Assembly: GCA_030635485.1 (NCBI GenBank) | Contig: DAOVYS010000016.1 | Location: forward strand, 1-20,658 | Length of the DNA stretch: 20,658 bases | Direction of reading: 5' to 3' | DNA from: Pseudomonadota bacterium | Lineage (GTDB): Bacteria; Desulfobacterota; Desulfobulbia; Desulfobulbales; DAOVYS01 | Shown here: piece after piece, positions 13,858-20,658 of the stretch | Numbering within the stretch: position 1 is the stretch's first letter | How the letters are laid out: the number at the start of each line of letters is the position of its first letter | Made by a program: the position numbers and the translations under genes | Notes under the pieces: model-generated | What the model saw: the letters and a program-made list of their open reading frames with translations, nothing else | Told to the model about the DNA's origin: nothing | The model's database searches: none

Positions 13858-14132
13858 TCAAAAACTCCTCAAACGTAACCATTCACCAAAGATACGAACT
13901 TACGCCCCCCAGGCATGTAAGCGTTTACCAGTGCCCCAGCTGCACCCCGCAAGGGGGTATAAATGCGTGATCAGAACGAGTGACTATAACCACACTATGT
14001 CGCTTGCCCTGATCACGTGCAGATGGGGTGCTGGTAAACGCTTACCCTTAAATTAAACGGGCGAGAAGCCGGCATAATACGTTCAGTATCAAAACAGCTC
14101 ATACCATACACAATAATATAATTATCCAGCCG
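13858..14132. other. Gap upstream of cheA containing repeat copy D
   Basis: This 275-nt stretch lies between the lipoprotein stop and the cheA start. About half of it is repeat copy D. No terminator with a T-run and no clear promoter were recognised, so it is open whether cheA has its own promoter. Confidence 0.5.
13918..14044. repeat. Palindromic-family repeat, full copy D
   Basis: The 28-nt arms 13918-13945 and 14017-14044 pair at 25 of 28 positions; both outer ends are TAAGCGTTTACCAG or its complement. A second inner pair is CGTGATCAG (13966-13974) and CTGATCACG (14009-14017). The right arm holds the core GTGCAGAT-GGG-GTGCTG. The total of 127 bp is similar to copy B. Confidence 0.8.
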
Positions 14133-15980
14133 TTATAGCAAAGGTTTTTTAATAGAAATACTTTCAACCCCTGATTCGTCATACAAAATAGACGGATCAA
14201 TTTTTAAAATCTGCGACTCAAGGGCCTCTAAGTTCTGCCTGACCTTACCAATAATGTTTGTACGTGGATATTGCTCAAGTATTTTAAGCAGCAACTGACG
14301 GGATTCCAAAAGAAGTTCAGCCTTCCGGTTCACCTCAGCAGTTTTCCTCGCCTTTACAAAAAGAGTGGCTGCGGTTCGACGCAGTTCGGCAGCAGCCAGG
14401 TCCGAGGCCTCCTTAATCTTTGCCATTGCTTTTTCGTGATAATCTGTTTCAACAAGAAGGGAAAAAATCTGGATGGCCTCAAAATATTTCCGTAAATCCA
14501 ACAGGCTAACCGCCTCGTCCCACCGGGACGAGAGCGCCTGATCCATCAATTGCCGCCGGAACTCCCGGTCCCCGGCCTCGGCAAGGACAACCTCATCAAG
14601 CGCCTTTCCGACAATATCCCTCATGTCACCAGAGATCTCTCTGTCAAGCAACATGTCAAGAATAGCCCCGGCCTTTAAATATTCCTTCCCGTCCACAAGC
14701 CCATCTACTGTTTCAAGCTGACTGACGACCCATCCCCGGACCTGCTCCTCCGCTTTATTAAGAAGCAACGCGCCACCACGCGCAAACTCACTTTCAAGAG
14801 AAATATATTCCAGCTTTTTCACCAGTCCCTTCATTTCAACCGGCACATGCCTTCCGTCAAAGGAAATATATATCTTGAGAACCGACCTGAAAATCGCGAG
14901 TTCCTCTTCCCTCTGTTTTCCACTTTCGATCAAAGAGAGGCTGCTGGAAACCCATAAATCATGTTCCCTGCACGACTCCCTACAATCTTTAAGCTCCTGA
15001 TAGATACTCCTTGCCTCTTCAATCCGCCCGCTTATAAAAAGCAGATCCGCTACCAGACGTTTAAACGAAAGAGGGGCAATCTCTTCCACACCTGAAAAAT
15101 TTGGTACAAGGCCGCAGATCCGTCCGGAAAAAACGCTTTGGGTATCACTTTTTTGCAAATCCCGGAGAGTCTCAAGCAGCACAGCCGCGGACTCATTCAC
15201 ACGCCCTGTCCGCAGTAAAGCCAGACCGTACTTCTGTTTTAGTGAAGGAGTCAGCTTTCTATCCGGAAATGTCTCTTTCAGATTATTAAAAGCTCGAACA
15301 ACTTCCTCGCTTGCCCCCTTTTCAGCGTATTGGTGAACTATTGTTTCCGTATGCTCTAAAGATTCAGCCTTAAAACTTTCCAGCAAAAGAGATGCGGGTG
15401 AACCCTCATCCAATACTGCATCGCATCCGCTCTCCAAGTATTCAATATCAAGCTGGAACACTTCCCAAGGATCCTCATTTTCAATCCCTGAATCAACCTG
15501 TTGATAACCTCTGTCCAGGATACGCTGACGAAGCCGGCTATAAGCTGAAACAATTCCGTCAAGACGTACGGCGCATTCACTCCATTCTCCCGGCTGCCCA
15601 TCATCCAAATCCAAAAAACCGATCCAATCCGAAACAGCCATCCGTTTAGCAAACTTTTGCTCGTAAACACCAAGACGCTTATCCACATGAGCCAGATCCG
15701 GCAGCGTTACAACCTCTGTCACTTTGACAATAGTCTCAACCCCTGTAACCGATTCAGGAGGAATTTCACCGAACCGCCCGGCTAAATCATGTTTCATACT
15801 CATCTCGGGACGAAGGGGGTCGCGATCCTTGATTCCAGTAATAACCTCTGCCCGAGGCTGAACCGTCTCAGGTGTCCTCACCGCCCTTTTATGCCGTCCC
15901 CCTATGGATATACAACTTGTCAGGACCATACATAAGACCACAAAATAAAAACATGAAACAAAGAGAGCCCGGATTCTCAT
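14133..15980 (-). CDS. Lipoprotein with helical-repeat body, coupled to class A PBP
   Basis: This 615-aa protein is not assigned to a named family. The signal peptide ends in a lipobox, VLTSC, with C23 as the lipidated residue. The next residue is Ile, which by the E. coli sorting rule points to the outer membrane. After a Pro-rich stretch (30-85) the rest is almost wholly helical, with TPR/SEL-like helix pairs, for example AYSRLRQRILDRGY, LRTGRVNESAAVLLETLRDL, SGRIEEARSIYQELKD and LRKYFEAIQIFSLLVE. Its start is 2 nt after the PBP stop, and its ribosome binding site (GAGGGG) lies inside the PBP gene, so the two are translationally coupled. An LpoA-like activator of the PBP (LpoA is a TPR-like outer-membrane lipoprotein) is an attractive inference, but no LpoA similarity was established. 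Confidence 0.75.
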   Translation of the reverse strand: MRIRALFVSCFYFVVLCMVLTSCISIGGRHKRAVRTPETVQPRAEVITGIKDRDPLRPEMSMKHDLAGRFGEIPPESVTGVETIVKVTEVVTLPDLAHVDKRLGVYEQKFAKRMAVSDWIGFLDLDDGQPGEWSECAVRLDGIVSAYSRLRQRILDRGYQQVDSGIENEDPWEVFQLDIEYLESGCDAVLDEGSPASLLLESFKAESLEHTETIVHQYAEKGASEEVVRAFNNLKETFPDRKLTPSLKQKYGLALLRTGRVNESAAVLLETLRDLQKSDTQSVFSGRICGLVPNFSGVEEIAPLSFKRLVADLLFISGRIEEARSIYQELKDCRESCREHDLWVSSSLSLIESGKQREEELAIFRSVLKIYISFDGRHVPVEMKGLVKKLEYISLESEFARGGALLLNKAEEQVRGWVVSQLETVDGLVDGKEYLKAGAILDMLLDREISGDMRDIVGKALDEVVLAEAGDREFRRQLMDQALSSRWDEAVSLLDLRKYFEAIQIFSLLVETDYHEKAMAKIKEASDLAAAELRRTAATLFVKARKTAEVNRKAELLLESRQLLLKILEQYPRTNIIGKVRQNLEALESQILKIDPSILYDESGVESISIKKPLL

Positions 15981-15982
15981 TT

Positions 15983-18900
15983 TCAGTTACCCCTCATCCG
16001 CCAGAACGGCAGAAAATATCTTGCCGGTTTCATTCCGCCCTCATCATTCTCTTTACCAAACGTAACTACTGTGGTTCCGGAATCTTTCCCGGGATCAACA
16101 GAGACCTCGATCTGACCAAGGTCCGGGTAATGGAGAGGCATCTCGGAAAACCCGGCAAACGACATGTCAACCACGTCGACATTTTTTGCATATTCACGAT
16201 CCAGGATAACGGCATTGGCAAGACGTGTCCATACCGGAAGGGCGCCCGAGGAGCCGGTAACATGCGTGCTGGTTTTGACCATGGGGCGGTTATCGTCAAA
16301 GCCAACATAAACAGCCAGCACATAACACTCTTCAAGTGTGACACTATCCCCTTCCCGGTCCAGTCCAGGCACAACACCCACAAAAGCGGCGTTCGTGAAA
16401 CGGTTGGCTGTCCCGGTCTTTCCCATCACCGGAATGGTAATATCAAGTTCACTTAGCCGTTCCTCTTCTTCAGGATCACTGCTTCTCAATTTGACCCTGC
16501 TGTCTGCATACCTCCCTGTTCCATGTTTCACCACATTACGAAGGATATTGGTGACGGCAAGGGATGTCCTGGAGTCCACAATTTGCCCGGCCGTACGCTT
16601 TGGCGTATAGATTACCTCACCGTCACGATCCTCTATTCTATCAATAATTCTCAAACCGTTCCCACTCCCTTGCTTGCCGATGAGACTTGTCTCTCCCGTT
16701 ACAAGAGATTCATAGACATTGGCTGCCTCTAAAAGAGATATCACATTGGACCCAAGAGGAAAAGAGAGAACTGCGTCCAGTCTACTTTCAATACCGCATG
16801 CCCGGCCAAAGGCGACCATATACCTAAGGGCCGCCAGGACCCTGAAATCCCTAATTTTATGCAGCACTTCAGGAGAATATGGGGGCAGACTATTAAGCCG
16901 CTCATACTCATTTTCCATATATTCCTGTAACTGATCTATGGTTGGCGGGGTCAACATCCCTTCAATCAGTATGGAATTCCAGAAAACTTCCTGCTCATTT
17001 TCATTCATGAACAAAAAAGTGGTCAACAAATCGGTCCGGCTCATCTCTTTCCATCCTTTGCCGGGCGATTTCCTGCTATAGATGAACGACCCGGGATCCG
17101 ATCCGACGTATTTGTCATCTAAAGGCGAAACAAATATTTTCCGATACAGGCCGGTGGTGCGAGAATTCCCTGAAATCGCCTGAATATCCTGTTTCAGCTC
17201 CGACAACTCCCTGTTAAGCTCAATATACCTTATAAAATTCCTGTCAAGGAGACTTCGCCTTATCCCTGCCTCACGACCGGAACTATTTCCAGGCGGATAC
17301 ATTTCCGCCATGGCATCAAACAAAAACATACGAAGGTTGTCAAATTCCTTATGCCTCCCCGAAAACAGCAAATCCGGTTCCATATGCGCAACCGCTGTAG
17401 TGAAAGCCGCCTCATACAGAGCATCCCGGTTCACGAGTATCCCGAATTCATCACGAACCCTTTGCCTGTAATGTTCATACGACTCGCCTTGCTCCCTGTC
17501 CAGACCCAGGTGAGCGATCACCTCCTTGAACCGGGCAGGGGAAAGACGATCACATAAATGGTAAAGCAGCCAAACCGTGGCAAGATTTTCCGAATGCGTC
17601 CCGGCCCAGTTCATGGAGACCCATTCATGGGGGCTCTTGTGGTCGGGCCTTGGGAAGTAGGCCCGCCTCTGATAGACAAACACATTCCTCAAGTTGTGTA
17701 AAATATCCGCGCTGTTCCAGCAAAGTTGCAATGCCGCGCAGTAAACCATCGGTTTTACAACCGACCCCATCTCCCGCCTGGCCGTGATCGCACGGTTATA
17801 GAATCTGTTGTCCATTCCGCCAACCATGGCCCTGATAAATCCATCCTCCATTATCAATGCACCGCCTTGTATTTTCGGGTATTTTTCCAGGTCAAGGATG
17901 TATTCACCGGCTATCTCGTCAACCTCGCGTATGCTGACATATACCAGATCTCCAGCATCAAGCTGATCAACGACCTTATCAAGATCGTCGTTCCCCGGTT
18001 TTGTCCACCTCTGACCTCTGTATTTTACAAGGGGAGATATGAGATTCATAAACCCTGCCTTGTCAACACGACCTTTCATCCCGCCGTTCACATCACTGTC
18101 GGAAAATCCGACCATAAGCGAGTATGATGGAGATTTTTCAACCTCAACCACACGGCCGAACAGAAATGCCCGAACCTCCGCCTTTTTCCGGTTATTTTTC
18201 GCGACGGATTCGTACGTATCCTGAATGGAGCGTGTATCATACCCTTTCAACCTTATATCCAGCCGGGACAACTCCTTTCGAAGCGCATACAGGCTGTTTT
18301 CCTGCAGGTTCCTGTCCAACGTCGTGACAATCCTGATCCCGGATGTTGCCACGTTATCAATCCCGCGGCTTGTCAACACTTCCTCCACCTCTGGTTCTGC
18401 AAGAGCTTCCTTGACCAGGTCCATGGCGGTATTGAACGAATAATAGGTACGTCCCTGCCGAAAAGGGATATCACGATCCAGATTCTTCTGGTACCTGACC
18501 GCATCAATCATCCCAAGGTTATACATCTGAGCAAGGACGTATTTTGTCCGTATTTTGGCTCGACGCCTGGCCTTTTCAGACAATTCCTCGTTTTTCTTAA
18601 TAAAAGGATTGTAATAATTGGGCCGTTTGACACTCCCTGCTATAAAGGCGCATTCCAGGATATCGAGTTCATCAACCGACTTATCAAAGTAATACCGTGC
18701 GGCCACTCCGAGCCCATGGCCGTTTCCGCTGACATAGAACTGGTTGATGTAAAATTCCAGTATCTTTTCCTTGGAATAATGATACTCAAGGCGTAGCGCA
18801 TACAAAAGCTCCCTCAATTTGGACTTCAACGATCTGTCCTTGCGCCTGAAAAGGTTTTTGGCCGTCTGCTGGGTGATGGTGCTCCCACCCTGAACAACGC

Positions 18901-19258
18901 GGCCCGCCTGGAGATTCACCAGCATTGCACGGGCCATTCCTAAAAAATCCACACCATAATGATGAAAAAATGCTCTGTCTTCAGCCGCAACAACAGCGTT
19001 CACAAAATCCTCCGGCGCAAGACTGAAAGGCACATACTGACGATGGGCCTCCTGAAAAAACACACCGATCTTACTCAATCCGTCGCTGTAATATACAGGG
19101 CTTTCAATAGCCAGAATCCTCTCTATGTTGCCCTGCCGTATCTCATCCCCGGGATTAAATACAACCAGCCAGTAGTAGGCTGTGGTCCCACCCAGAATTG
19201 TAAGGCATACAAAACCGATTGTTATAAAAGAAAATCTTTTCAGCAGTCTCTTTAGCAT
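15983..19258 (-). CDS. mrcA: Class A penicillin-binding protein (PBP1A-type), very long
   Basis: This is a bifunctional peptidoglycan synthase: glycan chain polymerisation plus peptide cross-linking in the periplasm. It has 1091 aa. A short cytoplasmic tail and one membrane anchor (about 10-33) are followed by the GT51 domain (about 65-245) with catalytic E93 (AAEDRAFF), GGSTITQQTAKNLF and LEFYINQFYVSGNGHGLG. The transpeptidase has S499-VVK502, S556-E-N558 and K947-T-G949. About 390 residues separate SxN from KTG, far more than in E. coli PBP1b, so a helical, charged insertion lies at about 575-815. An OB-like segment is likely at 360-450. The ribosome binding site is weak (GAAGAA). It is the first gene of a pair with the downstream lipoprotein and diverges from mltD. 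Confidence 0.93.
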   Translation of the reverse strand: MLKRLLKRFSFITIGFVCLTILGGTTAYYWLVVFNPGDEIRQGNIERILAIESPVYYSDGLSKIGVFFQEAHRQYVPFSLAPEDFVNAVVAAEDRAFFHHYGVDFLGMARAMLVNLQAGRVVQGGSTITQQTAKNLFRRKDRSLKSKLRELLYALRLEYHYSKEKILEFYINQFYVSGNGHGLGVAARYYFDKSVDELDILECAFIAGSVKRPNYYNPFIKKNEELSEKARRRAKIRTKYVLAQMYNLGMIDAVRYQKNLDRDIPFRQGRTYYSFNTAMDLVKEALAEPEVEEVLTSRGIDNVATSGIRIVTTLDRNLQENSLYALRKELSRLDIRLKGYDTRSIQDTYESVAKNNRKKAEVRAFLFGRVVEVEKSPSYSLMVGFSDSDVNGGMKGRVDKAGFMNLISPLVKYRGQRWTKPGNDDLDKVVDQLDAGDLVYVSIREVDEIAGEYILDLEKYPKIQGGALIMEDGFIRAMVGGMDNRFYNRAITARREMGSVVKPMVYCAALQLCWNSADILHNLRNVFVYQRRAYFPRPDHKSPHEWVSMNWAGTHSENLATVWLLYHLCDRLSPARFKEVIAHLGLDREQGESYEHYRQRVRDEFGILVNRDALYEAAFTTAVAHMEPDLLFSGRHKEFDNLRMFLFDAMAEMYPPGNSSGREAGIRRSLLDRNFIRYIELNRELSELKQDIQAISGNSRTTGLYRKIFVSPLDDKYVGSDPGSFIYSRKSPGKGWKEMSRTDLLTTFLFMNENEQEVFWNSILIEGMLTPPTIDQLQEYMENEYERLNSLPPYSPEVLHKIRDFRVLAALRYMVAFGRACGIESRLDAVLSFPLGSNVISLLEAANVYESLVTGETSLIGKQGSGNGLRIIDRIEDRDGEVIYTPKRTAGQIVDSRTSLAVTNILRNVVKHGTGRYADSRVKLRSSDPEEEERLSELDITIPVMGKTGTANRFTNAAFVGVVPGLDREGDSVTLEECYVLAVYVGFDDNRPMVKTSTHVTGSSGALPVWTRLANAVILDREYAKNVDVVDMSFAGFSEMPLHYPDLGQIEVSVDPGKDSGTTVVTFGKENDEGGMKPARYFLPFWRMRGN

Positions 19259-19511
19259 GGTTTCTTCAACTAGTTGACTTTATAGATAAAAAAAACTCCT
19301 CTGACCCTCAACCTCTCATTTTTTCCACTCCTCATATTTCCCTAAAACCCTCTTAATTGCAAGCTTGTTGCAGGTTTTTGATTGCATATCCAGATAATGT
19401 CAGGTTAAGATGCATGGTTGATCGGGCTTGTTTTTTCTCGGAATCTTAACCACGACCGCCCAGACACAAAAAACTCCCTGTTTTTCAGGACAATTCACAA
19501 GTTGTATGCCT
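19259..19511. other. Divergent PBP / mltD intergenic region
   Basis: This 253-nt region must carry the promoters of both cell-wall genes. Apart from the weak PBP promoter listed, I see only AT-rich stretches, for example GATAAT near 19393 as a possible -10 box for mltD. No gene or repeat family member is recognisable. Confidence 0.4.
19283..19311 (-). promoter_or_regulatory. Weak candidate promoter of the PBP gene
   Basis: On the minus strand TTGAGG (19311-19306) and TATCTA (19288-19283) are separated by 17 nt, ending 24 nt before the start codon. Both boxes deviate from consensus. Confidence 0.3.
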
Positions 19512-20658
19512 ATGAATAAAACCAATCTGACATATTTAATCAGCCTATTTTTTTTACTGCTGACCGTCTCGTCATGCACATCTTTAAACGACTCCACTGC
19601 CAATGGGCCGTCCGGCGAAGATCCGGCAGTGACATCCGACCCGGATGCGAACTCTTTACTCCAAGGGATTGCGTTCTCTCCTTCCGAGATCTCCGGAGAA
19701 GAATTAACAGAGCAGTTGACGGTTCCTGAACCGGAAAAAACAGTAGTTCTGGAGGTCAAGGAACTAGAGGCCTTGGGGAAATGGGAAGAAGGTTCCCTTG
19801 AAACAGTCCCGGAGAAGAAAGAAATCCAATACGACTTCCCGGTAACCGTCAACAAACACGTTGAGTTTTATATAGACTTCTTCCAGAACAAGCAGCGTAA
19901 GACATTCACCCGCTGGCTTGAACGATCGGGACGCTATATTCCCTTGATCCAAGAGCATCTCAAGGAGGCTGGATTACCACTTGATCTGGTGTATCTGCCG
20001 ATGATCGAAAGCGGCTACAGCCTGACCGCCTATTCCAAGGCCAAGGCCGTAGGTCCCTGGCAATTTATCAAGTCCACCGGGCGTCATTACGGACTTGTAA
20101 TCAACAACTACGTGGATGAACGAAGGAACCCTGTCAAATCCACACAGGCGGCAGTGGCATTTCTTTCCGATCTTTACGATGAATTCGGATCATGGCATCT
20201 GGCTGTTGCCGGCTACAATGCAGGCGCCGGAAGGGTCAGAAGCGCTGTGAGAAGACACAAGACCCGTAACTTCTGGGAACTTGCCCAACGAAGAGGTTTA
20301 AAGTCTGAAACAAAACGTTACGTCCCGAAACTGATCGCAGCCATCATCATTGCCAAGGACCCGGCAAAATATGGTTTCAACAATATCGAATACAATGCTC
20401 CGCTTACCTATGAAACCGTTGATATCCCCAGATGGACCTCCCTAAGGGCCGTATCCGCCGCCTGCGACGTGGGACTGAAAGAGCTTCGAAATCTTAACCG
20501 GGAACTGCGCCGCTCCATCACACCTCCGGGTCCGACCACATATTCCATCAAGGTGCCGATCGGCAAAAAGAAACTGGTGGCCTGTAATCTGCCCATGGTC
20601 AAGGCGATTGTCAACACCGGATACAAAACACATATTGTCCGAAAAAACGAAACCTTAC
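19512..20658 (+). CDS. mltD: MltD-like lytic transglycosylase lipoprotein (3' end outside window)
   Basis: This enzyme cleaves glycan strands with formation of 1,6-anhydro-muramic acid. 382 residues are visible and the frame is open to the window edge. The signal peptide ends in a lipobox, TVSSC, with C22; the next residue is Thr, suggesting the outer membrane. A low-complexity acidic region (about 25-110) precedes the SLT domain: catalytic E166 (YLPMIESGYS), AVGPWQF (179-185) and AGYNAGAGRV (233-242). A spacer follows, and then the start of what looks like a LysM wall-binding repeat (THIVRKNETL) at the edge. More LysM units probably follow. No strong ribosome binding site precedes the ATG. 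It diverges from the class A PBP, so synthesis and cleavage genes share an upstream region. Confidence 0.92.
   Translation, partial: MNKTNLTYLISLFFLLLTVSSCTSLNDSTANGPSGEDPAVTSDPDANSLLQGIAFSPSEISGEELTEQLTVPEPEKTVVLEVKELEALGKWEEGSLETVPEKKEIQYDFPVTVNKHVEFYIDFFQNKQRKTFTRWLERSGRYIPLIQEHLKEAGLPLDLVYLPMIESGYSLTAYSKAKAVGPWQFIKSTGRHYGLVINNYVDERRNPVKSTQAAVAFLSDLYDEFGSWHLAVAGYNAGAGRVRSAVRRHKTRNFWELAQRRGLKSETKRYVPKLIAAIIIAKDPAKYGFNNIEYNAPLTYETVDIPRWTSLRAVSAACDVGLKELRNLNRELRRSITPPGPTTYSIKVPIGKKKLVACNLPMVKAIVNTGYKTHIVRKNETL

Noticed and set aside
15872..16456. A 194-codon plus-strand open frame across the lipoprotein-PBP junction
   Set aside because: It is antisense to two well-supported genes with no ribosome binding site or family features.
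19546..19557. Run of eight T in the mltD signal peptide as a second slippage site
   Set aside because: The frame is intact through the tract, so there is no sign that slippage is needed.
19400..19855. A 151-codon minus-strand open frame antisense to the 5' part of mltD
   Set aside because: The plus strand here encodes the mltD lipobox and linker, and the region is low complexity, which favours spurious antisense frames.

Overview
The window looks like a chromosomal segment of a sulfate-reducer-type Desulfobacterota (Desulfobacterales-like) genome. This rests on a DVU0298-family HEAT protein at the left end, the style of the chemotaxis proteins (CheX, CheD and an HDOD protein in one cluster), and abundant palindromic intergenic repeats. 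It is an inference from protein style, because no rRNA or other marker gene is present. Apart from the MORN protein, ogt and mltD, all genes lie on the minus strand.

Left part (1-5641): an intergenic repeat fragment, a DVU0298-family HEAT-repeat protein (-), a stand-alone CheY-type receiver (-), an exported six-repeat MORN protein (+), a tatC broken by one missing base in an A9/T9 tract (-), a secreted D,D-carboxypeptidase of peptidase family S11 (-) and an O6-methylguanine-DNA methyltransferase (+).

Middle part (5672-13857): a complete soluble chemotaxis set, in transcription order cheA, cheW, cheR, cheD, HDOD, cheY, cheX, cheB. CheA-CheW form the kinase core and CheY is the output. CheR, CheB and CheD modify receptors, and CheX probably removes phosphate from CheY. 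No receptor and no flagellar or pilus gene is present, so the input and the motor must lie elsewhere. cheD and the HDOD gene overlap as ATGA. The other gene boundaries have gaps, several of them filled by palindromic repeats.

Right part (14133-20658): a very long class A penicillin-binding protein (1091 aa, with a large insertion in the transpeptidase domain), followed after 2 nt by a 615-aa lipoprotein with a helical repeat-like body. Diverging from them is the 5' part of an MltD-like lytic transglycosylase lipoprotein, cut by the window edge. Together these form a peptidoglycan synthesis and remodelling locus. The PBP-lipoprotein pair is the best candidate here for an undescribed partnership, by analogy with PBP1A-LpoA.

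The non-coding DNA is unusually structured. One family of palindromic elements shares a GTGCTG-N8-TTA signature and recurs in at least five gaps. A nested-hairpin, MITE-like element supplies the cheX stop codon. There are also shorter dispersed repeats and a perfect 26-bp palindrome between the D,D-carboxypeptidase gene and ogt. I found no tRNA, rRNA, CRISPR array, transposase or phage gene.
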